A stretch of DNA of 64,000 bases from positions 124,001 to 188,000 of the forward strand of contig NZ_PVRV01000020.1 of the NCBI RefSeq assembly GCF_003012345.1, read 5' to 3'. The position numbers and the translations under genes were made by a program. Positions 27,402-36,719 of this stretch are shown one piece after another; position 1 is the first letter of the stretch, and each line of letters opens with the position of its first letter. Below the pieces are notes generated by a model. The model worked only from the letters and a program-made list of their open reading frames with translations. It did not search any database and had not been told where the DNA came from. This stretch comes from Phytohalomonas tamaricis (lineage in GTDB: Bacteria; Pseudomonadota; Gammaproteobacteria; Pseudomonadales; Halomonadaceae).

Positions 27402-28110
27402 GCTTGCCACTTCCTTCTATTAACTCACTCTCCATGGGACCAATGACTCTTTTATCAGCCACCAGCCAATCGACCAGCTCCGTAAAATGATCCGCCACCA
27501 TGACAGGTTTGAAAGCTTCCAGTCTCTTCCGACTATGAACGCCGTAAGTCACTGCAGCGCAATCCATACCCAGCGCGACAGCCATCCCCATATCATATTC
27601 GCTGTCACCCACCATCAGCGCCTCATCCGCCGCCACATCAAGTTCACTGATCAGTTCAACAAGCATTAGCGGGTCCGGTTTGGAGAGCGTCATGTCCGCT
27701 GTCCTACTGGCATGAAACCAGGGGCCACACGCTGTCTTGTTAAAGATGCGATCAAGCCCGCGTCGACTCTTGCCCGTTGCCACAGCAAGCAACTGCGAGG
27801 GATTCTGACGCAGCCTCGCAATGCCTGACTCAACGCCTGCAAAGAAAGGCATTGAAGGCAACGCTTCTTCAGCCGTAACGAAATGATTTGCATAATGTTG
27901 GCGCATCAATTCAGCACGTCTGCTATCGATACCTGGACACAAACGTGCGATGGCTTCCGGCAAGCCCAGCCCAATGATGTCACGTACGGCCTCATGTGAA
28001 AGCGCTGGCCACTCGATATCGCGTGCAGCAGCCTGCATGCAGGCAACGATACGCGCCTCGGAATCCATTAACGTTCCATCCCAGTCAAAAATGACGAGTC
28101 GATAGCGCAC
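27394..28110 (-). CDS. HAD-superfamily hydrolase (phosphoglycolate phosphatase-like)
   Basis: 238 residues. The HAD motif I FDWDGTLMDSE (nucleophile D9, acid D11), motif II VATGK, and motif IV VGDSEYDMGMA are clear, with a helical cap in between. The substrate is not known. It sits between rluC and sppA as in Pseudomonas. I chose GTG 28110 because AAGGAAG lies six bases upstream; the ATG at 28143 has no ribosome binding site. Confidence 0.92.
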   Translation of the reverse strand: MRYRLVIFDWDGTLMDSEARIVACMQAAARDIEWPALSHEAVRDIIGLGLPEAIARLCPGIDSRRAELMRQHYANHFVTAEEALPSMPFFAGVESGIARLRQNPSQLLAVATGKSRRGLDRIFNKTACGPWFHASRTADMTLSKPDPLMLVELISELDVAADEALMVGDSEYDMGMAVALGMDCAAVTYGVHSRKRLEAFKPVMVADHFTELVDWLVADKRVIGPMESELIEGSGKHE

Positions 28111-28204
28111 AGTGGCTTCCTTAATGATTACATTCATATGCAAGCGGGCAGCATGTCAGATCAATCTAACGCGCGGCTACATGGCGTGATGAACAAGCTC
28201 ACCA

Positions 28205-29155
28205 TCAACTCAAGCTTCTCGCCCTTGCCAACACCCCTTCCAGTGCGCCATCAAGCGAAGCCTTGACGGTAATCGGTCGTTGGCTCTTCGGATCAGGAAA
28301 CGTCAGCGTATAGGCATGTAGAAACAGCCTTTCGAGCTTCAGCTGAGCCGCAAGCCGCTCGGTGTCACGCGAACCATATTTGGCGTCACCCAACAGCGGA
28401 TAACCGGCATGCTGCGCATGCACACGAATCTGATGAGTACGTCCCGTGATCGGCTCAGCCTCGATCAGCGTTGTTCCCTTGAAGACTTCACGTACAGCAA
28501 ACCGCGTCCGTGAACGCTTGCCCTCTCCCTTATCGACTTTCACGCGCCGCTCTCCATTGCCCGCATCGTAGCGTGACAAGGGTGCACTAACCCAGTCACG
28601 CCGCTCCGGCCAACGCCCGGCTACCAAGGCCAGATAGATTTTCTCCATTTTCTTTTCTTTTAGCGCTGCATTCAGCGACAACAATGACTCACGCGATTTA
28701 GCGAGCAGTAGACAGCCCGATGTATCGCGATCAAGCCGATGCACCAACTCAAGAAAAGAGAGATCGTCACGAATCTGACGCAACGCTTCGATCAAACCAA
28801 TCTTGACGCCACTGCCACCGTGCACAGCTAGACCGGAAGGCTTGTTGATGACCAGCCAATCCTTGGACTCCGCCAACACGTTACCGGCAAGCAAGTTCTT
28901 CAAATTATCGCTCACCTCGCGCACCGCCTCCTCGGGTGCCAGCCTCAACGGGGGGACGCGCACCTTGTCACCCACCGCCAACCGCTGATCAACCTTGGCG
29001 CGCTTGCCATTGACGCGCACTTCGCCCCGGCGAACGATGCGATACACCAACGCACGCGGCGCACCCTTCAAACGGGTATGGAGAAAATTGTCGAGCCGTT
29101 GCCCGACCTGGCCCTCGGTCACTTCGAGCCACTGAACCTCACGCCCTTCGGCCAT
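28205..29155 (-). CDS. rluC: 23S rRNA pseudouridine(955/2504/2580) synthase
   Basis: Isomerises three uridines of 23S rRNA. 316 residues: an N-terminal S4 RNA-binding domain (~18-75), then the RluA-type catalytic domain with Asp144 in VHRLDRDTSGCLLLAKS, and the GRTHQIRVHAQHAGYPLLGD segment. The position of the catalytic Asp equals that of E. coli RluC. A long upstream frame (to 29320) is not conserved in character; the ATG at 29155 has GAAGGTGAAGGT ahead. It is divergent from rne, the standard arrangement. Confidence 0.95.
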   Translation of the reverse strand: MAEGREVQWLEVTEGQVGQRLDNFLHTRLKGAPRALVYRIVRRGEVRVNGKRAKVDQRLAVGDKVRVPPLRLAPEEAVREVSDNLKNLLAGNVLAESKDWLVINKPSGLAVHGGSGVKIGLIEALRQIRDDLSFLELVHRLDRDTSGCLLLAKSRESLLSLNAALKEKKMEKIYLALVAGRWPERRDWVSAPLSRYDAGNGERRVKVDKGEGKRSRTRFAVREVFKGTTLIEAEPITGRTHQIRVHAQHAGYPLLGDAKYGSRDTERLAAQLKLERLFLHAYTLTFPDPKSQRPITVKASLDGALEGVLARARSLS

Positions 29156-29756
29156 ACCTTCACCTTCACTTATCGCGAAAAGCCACCTGCCTTCGGCAAG
29201 TGGACACATAACTTGTAAAACTCGGCATTCTAGCTGATTCGAGACGCCTTGACCCCAATTGCTGGGGGTAGGCTTTACTGTTATATTCCAAACTCGCTTT
29301 GATGGGCGATAAATGCCCAAGTACAGCGCCTGCCCTTAAAGGACATGCAGGCCGAAGCGACGAATACTGAAAACGTTAAACAGTCACGTATCAGAAGTAG
29401 CGCAAGACCACGTATTGCTGGATAGAAGTAACAACGTATTGCAACGCCCGGGTTCCAAATGATCACGGGGTAAAACCACCACCGTGCCGGAGGCCGGCGT
29501 CGCCGAATCGACGAATGCAGGTGTCTGGCGGTTGACTTCAAGGACCGGTAGAGCGTCAAAACGCCACCGTGACATGTCCTGACACCGCCGCGTACTCAAC
29601 ATGATCACATCACGTTCTCAGCATTTGCCGAACGGGAAAAGAGAGCGTGTAACACGCATCCTCGACATGCGCTGAGCACAACACAAAGCAGTAGCGGTTC
29701 GCCGTCGCCGACGTTATCGAGCGGCGCCTTCCGGCGCGTTCAGTCAGCGAGACGAC
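29156..29756. promoter_or_regulatory. Long rne leader and rluC/rne divergent promoters
   Basis: 601 bases without a credible gene. RNase E genes commonly have a long, structured 5' leader that RNase E itself cleaves to limit its own synthesis, and the space here allows one. G+C-rich stem candidates include GCGCC-TTCC-GGCGC near 29725-29738 and CCGG-AGG-CCGG near 29488. I did not find a safe promoter or a match to the enterobacterial rne leader, so the role is inferred. Confidence 0.45.
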
Positions 29757-32700
29757 ATGAAACGGATGCTCATTAACGCGACCCAACCCGAAGAATTACG
29801 GGTCGCGCTAGTCGATGGACAACGCTTGTATGACCTGGATATTGAATCCGGGGCTAGAGAACAGAAGAAAGCCAATATTTACCGCGGCAAGATTACTCGT
29901 GTCGAACCGAGTCTCGAAGCTGCCTTTGTCGACTTTGGTGCCGAGCGTCACGGCTTTCTTCCTCTCAAGGAAATTTCGCGAGAATATTTTCTCAAGGACC
30001 CGTCCCAGTCCGGACGTCCCAACATCCGCGAAGTCCTCAAGGAAGGCCAGGAAGTCATTGTCCAGGTCGACAAGGAAGAACGAGGCAACAAGGGTGCCGC
30101 ACTAACGACGTTCATCAGTCTGGCTGGGCGCTTTTTAGTCCTGATGCCTAATAACCCGCGTGCCGGTGGTATTTCACGTCGCATCGAAGGTGAGGAACGC
30201 ACTCAGCTCAAAGATGCAATGAATCAGCTCACCCTGCCTGAAAAGATGGGCGTAATCGTCCGCACAGCAGGTATTGGCCGCAGCGCTGAAGAGTTGCAAT
30301 GGGATCTGGATTATCTCGTTCAGGTATGGGAATCGATCACCGAAGAGGCCAGCAAACGCGCAGCGCCCTTCCTTATCTATCGTGAATCGAACGTTATCAT
30401 CCGCGCGATGCGTGACTATCTGCGCCAGGATATCGGTGAGGTACTGGTCGATAATCCCGACGCGCATGGCGAGGCGCTCGGCTTCATCCAGCAGGTAATG
30501 CCATCCTATCAGCAGAAAGTTAAGCTGTACGTGGATGATGTACCGCTGTTTTCTCGTTTCCAGATTGAATCACAGATCGAGACGGCTTATCAGCGTGAAG
30601 TCAAACTGCCTTCTGGCGGCTCAATTGTCATCGACCACACCGAAGCATTGGTGTCCATCGACATCAACTCGGCGCGTGCCACGCGTGGCGGTGACATTGA
30701 AGAAACCGCCTTGCAGACCAACCTCGAAGCTGCCGACGAGATAGCGCGTCAGCTGCGTCTGCGTGATATCGGTGGTCTGGTGGTGATCGATTTCATCGAT
30801 ATGACTCCCGCCAAGAATCAGCGCGATGTCGAAAATCGTGTTCGCGAAGCGCTCAAGCTCGACCGCGCCCGCGTTCAGATCGGACGCATTTCACGCTTTG
30901 GCCTGATGGAAATGTCACGCCAAAGACTGCGTCCCTCGCTTGGCGAAACCAGTGGCGTCGTCTGCCCACGCTGCGATGGACAAGGCACGATTCGTGATGT
31001 GCGCTCACTGGCCCTGTCCGTGATGCGTCTGATCGAAGAAGAAGCGATGAAAGAGCGCAGCTCTCAGATTCGCGCCATCCTGCCGGTTCCTGTAGCGACC
31101 TATCTTCTTAATGAAAAGCGTGAAGTGCTTGGTATTATCGAGAAGCGCCAGGGCGTCAAGGTCATGCTGCTGCCTAATCCTGACATGGATACGCCGCATT
31201 ATGACGTTCAGCGTCTGCGTGATGACCAAGTAGATGAAGATGACGCACTCAAGTCGAGCTTCGAGCTTTCAGTTGACTCTGATGCCATTGCCACTGAAGA
31301 AACCGCCTTCGAGAAACCTGCGGTACGTGCTGAAGCCGCTGTAAAAACCGTTGCTCATACCGCACCGGTTCCTCCCTCGCTGACCCAGGATACTGTCACG
31401 GAACCGTCAAATGAGGTTAGCGGCGGTGGTGGCTTTATCAGCCGGCTATTCAAGGGAGTGAATCGATTGCTGGGCGGCAGTGAGTCCGCTGCTACGCCAG
31501 ATGAACAAAAAGCCCCTTCTTCGCCCAGCCCGAGTGCCTCTCAGGAGTCATCTGCAAAAAGCGCAGCGCAGACTGCTACCAAACGCGACACCTCTTCTCA
31601 GGATGATAATTCGCGTAGCCAGAGTGGCAACCGTCAGCGGAATGAGCGTAGCGACCGCCCCAATCGCAGCAAGCGTGACGAACAGCCGAGCCGTGATGAG
31701 AAGCGCGATAACCAGCGCAACGAAAACCCGCGCGGTGAACGTCAACGCAGCGAGAAAAATAGCGATAATGGCCGTAACGAACGGCGCAGCAACCGTCAGG
31801 AAACGCGCAGCGATAAGGTGCAGGACAAGCCTCGTCAGGATCATGCTCCCTCCAAGGCTGAGCCAGGCAAGGATGATGACGCCAAGGGAGCAACAACAGA
31901 ACGCGGTGAACACGCGCAAAATGATACGCGAGAAGAAAGTAACAAGAAGCCCAAGCGTACGCGCAATAATCCGCGCCAGCGGACCCGCACTCAGGCACTA
32001 AATCCAGCGGCCATTGCTGAGCAGGAACGTTTGCAAGCGGAAGCTACCACTCAGGAAGACGACTCATCCGCTACGTCTCAGCCCACGGCGCCCAAGAAAG
32101 AGAAGCCCTCAAGGCCTGCCAAAGATGCCAAGGCTGAATCCAAGCGTTCAGTAGCCGATACTGGGGCCTCAGCGCCCCAGTCAAATGGTGAAGAATCTGC
32201 TCGCGACGGTGCAAGCCCAGCAGGCAATACGGATCAGCGTGCGGCCGGCCAAGCCTCAGGCAGTGACACTCCCCAGGAAGCGCAGGGAGCCAGCGTGACG
32301 CAGGATGTCGAAAAACAGACACCGAGCGAAAACGCCAATGATACTTCCCTGCAAGCGAATGCCCCGAAGCAGACTCAGCCAGATCAGCCTGCCGAAACCG
32401 CAGCGCTAGATACCACCGCTGAACCCGCGGCGAGTGCCATGGGTGAACGCCACCAGCAGCAGGCTGAAAAAGCAGAAAAGCCCGAGAGCGCCGAGCAGAA
32501 AATGCCCAAGGCCACCGGCACAGCGTTAGTCAGGCAGGACGACAGCATAGCTGCAATGCCAGGCAAGCGTGAGACCAAGGTGGAAACTGAGAGCTCTGCT
32601 CCGGCTAAGCCAGACTCGCCAGAGCAGCACAACGAGAAGCAGCCAGAAGCTCAGCCCAAGGCGCCCCATCCGCGTGAAAGCCGCAAACCTCGAACGATGG

Positions 32701-33074
32701 GCAATAGAGCTACCAAGCGTGAAGATACCACGACGGCTGCTGCCGAAGGTACCGCGCCAGCTGACACCGCACCACAACAAAGCAGTGCCGCTGAAGAGGC
32801 GAAGCCGCGTAGTAAACCAATGCTGACGGAGCAGCCTCATGAGCGCAATATCGAGGCGAGTGAGCAAGGTCAAGAGGCAGCCGTTGCAAACGTCAATTCC
32901 GCTTCAGCACAGGAAAATACGTCCACAACGCAGGCAGACGATAGCTCTCAGCAGCCCTCGCCTGCTGAAAAAGCGGATGCCAGTGCCGCAAGTGAAGCGC
33001 CGACACGTCGCCGCCGGGCATACAATGATCCACGCGAAGTGCGTCGTCGCCAAATGCAGGAGAAAAAAGACTGA
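29757..33074 (+). CDS. rne: Ribonuclease E
   Basis: Endonuclease that starts mRNA decay and processes rRNA and tRNA; scaffold of the degradosome. 1105 residues. The N-terminal half has the S1 domain (~36-120), catalytic aspartates in [14 protein letters not shown] (~302) and VVIDFIDM (~345), and the zinc-link CPRCDGQG (~403-410). The C-terminal half is long, unstructured and rich in R, N, Q, E and A. It includes a probable membrane-binding amphipathic helix [17 protein letters not shown] (~557-573), arginine-rich RNA-binding stretches (~620-750), and a conserved C-terminal [16 protein letters not shown]. Confidence 0.98.
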   Translation: MKRMLINATQPEELRVALVDGQRLYDLDIESGAREQKKANIYRGKITRVEPSLEAAFVDFGAERHGFLPLKEISREYFLKDPSQSGRPNIREVLKEGQEVIVQVDKEERGNKGAALTTFISLAGRFLVLMPNNPRAGGISRRIEGEERTQLKDAMNQLTLPEKMGVIVRTAGIGRSAEELQWDLDYLVQVWESITEEASKRAAPFLIYRESNVIIRAMRDYLRQDIGEVLVDNPDAHGEALGFIQQVMPSYQQKVKLYVDDVPLFSRFQIESQIETAYQREVKLPSGGSIVIDHTEALVSIDINSARATRGGDIEETALQTNLEAADEIARQLRLRDIGGLVVIDFIDMTPAKNQRDVENRVREALKLDRARVQIGRISRFGLMEMSRQRLRPSLGETSGVVCPRCDGQGTIRDVRSLALSVMRLIEEEAMKERSSQIRAILPVPVATYLLNEKREVLGIIEKRQGVKVMLLPNPDMDTPHYDVQRLRDDQVDEDDALKSSFELSVDSDAIATEETAFEKPAVRAEAAVKTVAHTAPVPPSLTQDTVTEPSNEVSGGGGFISRLFKGVNRLLGGSESAATPDEQKAPSSPSPSASQESSAKSAAQTATKRDTSSQDDNSRSQSGNRQRNERSDRPNRSKRDEQPSRDEKRDNQRNENPRGERQRSEKNSDNGRNERRSNRQETRSDKVQDKPRQDHAPSKAEPGKDDDAKGATTERGEHAQNDTREESNKKPKRTRNNPRQRTRTQALNPAAIAEQERLQAEATTQEDDSSATSQPTAPKKEKPSRPAKDAKAESKRSVADTGASAPQSNGEESARDGASPAGNTDQRAAGQASGSDTPQEAQGASVTQDVEKQTPSENANDTSLQANAPKQTQPDQPAETAALDTTAEPAASAMGERHQQQAEKAEKPESAEQKMPKATGTALVRQDDSIAAMPGKRETKVETESSAPAKPDSPEQHNEKQPEAQPKAPHPRESRKPRTMGNRATKREDTTTAAAEGTAPADTAPQQSSAAEEAKPRSKPMLTEQPHERNIEASEQGQEAAVANVNSASAQENTSTTQADDSSQQPSPAEKADASAASEAPTRRRRAYNDPREVRRRQMQEKKD

Positions 33075-33109
33075 TGTTCAAGAAGCATTAGTTTCATCCT
33101 GAACATCAG
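33071..33109 (+). repeat. 10-bp stem-loop covering the rne stop codon
   Basis: CTGATGTTCA (33071-33080) pairs perfectly with TGAACATCAG (33100-33109) across a 20-base or slightly shorter loop. The left arm includes the rne stop. It lies directly before the terminator and may stabilise the mRNA 3' end. Confidence 0.55.
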
Positions 33110-33113
33110 TAAC

Positions 33114-33143
33114 AAAAAAGCCCGCCAATTGGCGGGCTTTTTA
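33114..33143. terminator. Bidirectional terminator between rne and murB
   Basis: An A-run, the GCCCGCC-AATT-GGCGGGC hairpin and a T-run, between the convergent rne and murB genes. Strong on both strands. Confidence 0.92.
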
Positions 33144-33187
33144 TCGATGTTCTACAGCCAATCGCGCTAAAGTCCTTTCAACAGCTT

Positions 33188-34207
33188 TTAATGGCCTTCA
33201 TTGCCTATAACACGAGGCTCCGGCTCAAGCATCACCCCGAAACATTCGTACACTGCTAGCTTTATCCGCTCGGCTAAATCAAGCAATTCTCTGGCGTTTC
33301 CTCCGCCATGATGCACTAAAACGAGTGCCTGACGGTCGTGTACACCAACGTGCTGCTCCCTATATCCCTTGAAACCGCAGCGTTCAATCAGCCAGCCAGC
33401 AGCCAGCTTGGCATCTCCCGTCACGGTCGGATATATCGGCATATCAGGATATGACTGGTACAGACGCGATGCCAATGATTCGGCAACGACAGGATTCTTG
33501 AAAAAGCTCCCGACATTACCCAACACCGCCGGGTCAGGTAACTTTTCCCGACGCAGAGCGCAAATAGCGTCGACAATATCAATTGGTATTGGTTTAACGG
33601 GTACTCGCTGACTGAGCCCACCATATTCGAGCCGAGGCTTGGGCTCACGCTCCAGACGCAAGACTACACGAACGATAACAACGCGATCCTGCAGGGCATG
33701 TTTGAAGATACTGTCACGATAACCAAAACAACACGCCTCACGGGTGAGTATTTCATAGCGGCCGTCTTCAAGATGAACGATATGAACCGCCTCGAGTACA
33801 TCAGCAAGCTCGACACCGTAGGCACCAATATTCTGGATGGGAGCCGCACCGGTACAACCGGGAATCAGCGCCAAATTCTCCGTTCCCCACCAGCCGGCCT
33901 GAGCAAGCTCGACGACCAAGGTATGCCAAGGCACACCCGCTTCGACATGCAATAATGCCCGCTTATCGTCAAGTGCCTCAATCCAGCGGGCCTGACCTAC
34001 CGGACGCAATACCAAGCCGGAAAGATAATGTTGCATGATGACATTGCTGCCACCGCCCAACACTGTCAGTGGCCAGCAGTAACGACGCGCCAGCGCCAAT
34101 GCCTGACACGCCTCGTCCAGAGTTGCCACTTCAACGTAACGAGAAGCCAGCGCAGAAAAACCAAGTGTATTAGCGTCGGTCAACGCGACATTATGGCGTA
34201 CTCGCAC
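33188..34207 (-). CDS. murB: UDP-N-acetylenolpyruvoylglucosamine reductase
   Basis: FAD/NADPH enzyme that makes UDP-N-acetylmuramate for peptidoglycan. 339 residues, type I MurB. Visible are the FAD-binding VLGGGSNVI (~50-58), the GSFFKNPVV motif with the catalytic Ser, GWLIERCGFKG and the C-terminal EPEPRVIG. The start is GTG at 34207, with GAGG eight bases upstream. It is the last gene of the comEC-to-murB series. Confidence 0.96.
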   Translation of the reverse strand: MRVRHNVALTDANTLGFSALASRYVEVATLDEACQALALARRYCWPLTVLGGGSNVIMQHYLSGLVLRPVGQARWIEALDDKRALLHVEAGVPWHTLVVELAQAGWWGTENLALIPGCTGAAPIQNIGAYGVELADVLEAVHIVHLEDGRYEILTREACCFGYRDSIFKHALQDRVVIVRVVLRLEREPKPRLEYGGLSQRVPVKPIPIDIVDAICALRREKLPDPAVLGNVGSFFKNPVVAESLASRLYQSYPDMPIYPTVTGDAKLAAGWLIERCGFKGYREQHVGVHDRQALVLVHHGGGNARELLDLAERIKLAVYECFGVMLEPEPRVIGNEGH

Positions 34208-34210
34208 CGC

Positions 34211-34687
34211 TTATACCTCATGCCGTGTACGCAGATGAGCAATCAACCCATCACTGGCCGACTCAATCAACTCATAAGCATAGGCAAACCCTTCGCGACC
34301 ACCATAATAAGGGTCAGGAACTTCACGAACAGCGGGGGTTTCTGCAAAATCGAGCAGTAAACCAATGTGGGCTTGGCAATCGGCAGGCCTTCGCGACATC
34401 AATACATCAAGATTATCTTGATCCATCGCCAAGATGTAATCAAACGTCATTAAATCACTATCTTCAAGTTGGCGAGCCCGCAGTGTATCGATTGATAAAC
34501 CGCGCATCATGGCTTCATTGCAGGCTCGCTCATCCGGCGGCTTGCCTACATGCCAATGTCCTGTACCGCAGGAGTCGACTGATACGACATGCGTCAATCC
34601 CGCAGAGGCAAGCTTGGCATGAAAAACACCCTCCGCTGTCGGAGAGCGACAGATGTTGCCCAGGCAGACGAACAACACCTTAATCAT
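34211..34687 (-). CDS. Low-molecular-weight protein-tyrosine phosphatase
   Basis: 158 residues. The P-loop VCLGNICRSPTAEGVF gives Cys8 and Arg14 (C-x5-R), and the general-acid Asp lies in DPYYGG in the C-terminal third. Such phosphatases act on tyrosine kinases of envelope polysaccharide systems, but in this conserved position (between kdsB and murB) the substrate is not known. The start overlaps the kdsB stop (ATGA). Confidence 0.94.
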   Translation of the reverse strand: MIKVLFVCLGNICRSPTAEGVFHAKLASAGLTHVVSVDSCGTGHWHVGKPPDERACNEAMMRGLSIDTLRARQLEDSDLMTFDYILAMDQDNLDVLMSRRPADCQAHIGLLLDFAETPAVREVPDPYYGGREGFAYAYELIESASDGLIAHLRTRHEV

Positions 34688-35454
34688 TGTTTGTCCTGCA
34701 TCAGTATACGAATACGTTCAAGATCCTCTGGCGTATCAACACCAGCCGGATAGTCAAGCGGAGTAATGGCGACCTGGATACGATGGCCGTAATACATCGC
34801 CCGCAACTGCTCAAGCTGTTCAATTTCTTCAATTGGCGCTGATGTCCATTTAACATACTCAGCCAGAAAGCCAGCACGATAAGCATAGATACCGATGTGA
34901 CGTAGCCAGCCCTCACCCAGGCCAGCAGTCGGCCGTCCAGTTGCGAAGCGATCACGATCCCATGGAATGGGTGCACGAGAAAAATAAAGTGCCCGCCCCC
35001 CAACATCCCGTACTACCTTGACCACGCTGGAGCGCATCATGGTATCGAAATCGTCAATCGTTTCTGCCAGTGTCGCAATCGAGGCCTGCTTATCGGCAGA
35101 AAGACGCGATGCGACCAGATTGATTAGTGCTGGAGGCAACAGCGGTTCATCGCCCTGCACATTGACTACCTGGGCATCGGCGGGTAACTGCAACCGCGCA
35201 GCCACCTCCGCAAGGCGGGCCGTCCCATTGGGATGATCGGACTTGGTCAGCATTACCTCGGCACCAAAGCCGCAGGCAACACGTTCGATCTGCTCACTGT
35301 CGGTGGCGATGATTACTCGTGAAGCATTCGATTCAGTAGCGCGCATCCAGACGTGTTCAATCATCGACCGCCCTGCGATATCAGCCAATGGCTTGCCGGG
35401 CAAGCGAGACGACGCGTAACGCGCCGGAATCACGACGATGAATTCATCCGTCAT
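34684..35454 (-). CDS. kdsB: 3-deoxy-manno-octulosonate cytidylyltransferase
   Basis: Activates KDO as CMP-KDO for LPS inner core synthesis. 256 residues of a nucleotidyltransferase fold, with IPARYASSRLPGKPL (~9-23), the QGDEPL motif (~99-104) and the HIGIYAYR stretch (~186-193). Overlapping ATGA junctions on both sides tie it to the Trm112-like gene and the phosphatase. Confidence 0.97.
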   Translation of the reverse strand: MTDEFIVVIPARYASSRLPGKPLADIAGRSMIEHVWMRATESNASRVIIATDSEQIERVACGFGAEVMLTKSDHPNGTARLAEVAARLQLPADAQVVNVQGDEPLLPPALINLVASRLSADKQASIATLAETIDDFDTMMRSSVVKVVRDVGGRALYFSRAPIPWDRDRFATGRPTAGLGEGWLRHIGIYAYRAGFLAEYVKWTSAPIEEIEQLEQLRAMYYGHRIQVAITPLDYPAGVDTPEDLERIRILMQDKQ

Positions 35455-35666
35455 GCCAGATGATCTCTGCCTACCTTGTTTTTACCAAGCTTTTCTTCAA
35501 CGCTCATGAGTCGTGCTTCCTCTTCCAGCATGACGGGAATACCGTCGCGCACGGGATAGGCCAAACCGCTCTCGCGACACTTGAGCTCATTGGCATCACG
35601 GTCGTATTCGAGCTTGCCTTGGCTGCGTGGACACACCAGCATGGCGAGTAATTGCTTGTCTATCAT
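35451..35666 (-). CDS. ycaR: Trm112/YcaR family small protein
   Basis: 71 residues. The family signature YPVRDGIPVMLEEEARL (~41-57) is clear. Of the zinc-type cysteines only C12 (in VCPRSQGKL) and C30 remain, so the zinc site looks incomplete, which is common in YcaR proteins. It regularly lies between lpxK and kdsB. Function is uncertain; related Trm112 proteins activate methyltransferases. Confidence 0.93.
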   Translation of the reverse strand: MIDKQLLAMLVCPRSQGKLEYDRDANELKCRESGLAYPVRDGIPVMLEEEARLMSVEEKLGKNKVGRDHLA

Positions 35667-35704
35667 CTTGCATCCCTTAATGTAGTCGAACCGTATACGC
35701 GCTA

Positions 35705-36694
35705 TCAGCCTTCGAGCTTATCAAGCCGCTTGACTAGCCAATCAATCAGAGGCGCTTCAGGCTGCGCTTCGACATCTAGCGCCCAGCAGCGCTCGTTAGC
35801 GAAATGTCGGCACTTTACGGCATCCTTTGCTGTCATGATGACCGGCAGATTATCGGCAAATTTAAGATCTGTCGCCGTGAAACGGTGATGATCAGGCAAA
35901 GGATGCCGCTCAAAATCAATACCCAACTGCTCCAGCGTGCGGAAAAAGCGCTGCGGATTTCCAATACCTGCAGTGGCATGCACGTGTCCTGAAAACGGCC
36001 GTTCATCGATACCGTAGCAGACGTTATCGATCAGATGACGCCAGGCACGCGGCACCAGCGACATCGAATACTGCGAAGCAGGTATTTTAACGTCAAGCGC
36101 GCCGTTGGTGATAACGGCATCGACATCCGCCAGCCGAGACAAAGGCTCCCTTAAAGGTCCCACTGGCAGGCAGTGATGGTTGCCGAAGCCCCTTTCACCA
36201 TCAACCACGACCAGCTCAATATCCCGACCCAGCTGGAGATGCTGTAGACCATCGTCAGACAGCAAAATATCGCATCCTGCGGCAATCAACTTGCGCGCCG
36301 CCCGAGGTCTATCAGGATCAACCACAACCGGCAGCCCGGTCTGCTGCGCCAGCATTACCGGTTCATCACCGGCATACTCGGTATTGGCGCTTGCATCGAC
36401 ATAAAAAGGATAACGCGGCGCACGGCCGCCATATCCTCTCGATATAATGCCCGGCCGCCAGCCTCGCTCAGCCAACCATCGCCCCAGCCAAGCCACCAGC
36501 GGCGACTTGCCTGTCCCGCCTACGGTAATATTGCCGACCACAATGACCGGTACAGAAGCTTGCCAGATAGGACGACGCCCGCTGACATAGCTTTCGCGCC
36601 GCCGCGTCACAACCCGGCTATATATAGCTTCCAGAGGCGTCAAGGCCTTCAGCCAGGCAGCATCAGTATACCAGGCATTTTCCAGCCAGCTCAT
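35705..36694 (-). CDS. lpxK: Tetraacyldisaccharide 4'-kinase
   Basis: Phosphorylates the lipid A disaccharide at the inner membrane. 329 residues. An N-terminal membrane-associated helix region is followed by the P-loop VGNITVGGTGKSPLVAWL and the downstream GYGGR and LSDDGLQH motifs. The longer frame to 36853 overlaps msbA and is not real; GGGAGAG fits the ATG at 36694. It follows msbA by 25 bases, the standard pair. Confidence 0.96.
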   Translation of the reverse strand: MSWLENAWYTDAAWLKALTPLEAIYSRVVTRRRESYVSGRRPIWQASVPVIVVGNITVGGTGKSPLVAWLGRWLAERGWRPGIISRGYGGRAPRYPFYVDASANTEYAGDEPVMLAQQTGLPVVVDPDRPRAARKLIAAGCDILLSDDGLQHLQLGRDIELVVVDGERGFGNHHCLPVGPLREPLSRLADVDAVITNGALDVKIPASQYSMSLVPRAWRHLIDNVCYGIDERPFSGHVHATAGIGNPQRFFRTLEQLGIDFERHPLPDHHRFTATDLKFADNLPVIMTAKDAVKCRHFANERCWALDVEAQPEAPLIDWLVKRLDKLEG

Positions 36695-36719
36695 TTGCTC
36701 TCCCGGCGCCCCATGATAT

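Noticed and set aside
29249-29287. TTGACC and TATATT as an rne promoter
   Set aside because: The spacing of about 26 bases is too long for a sigma-70 promoter.
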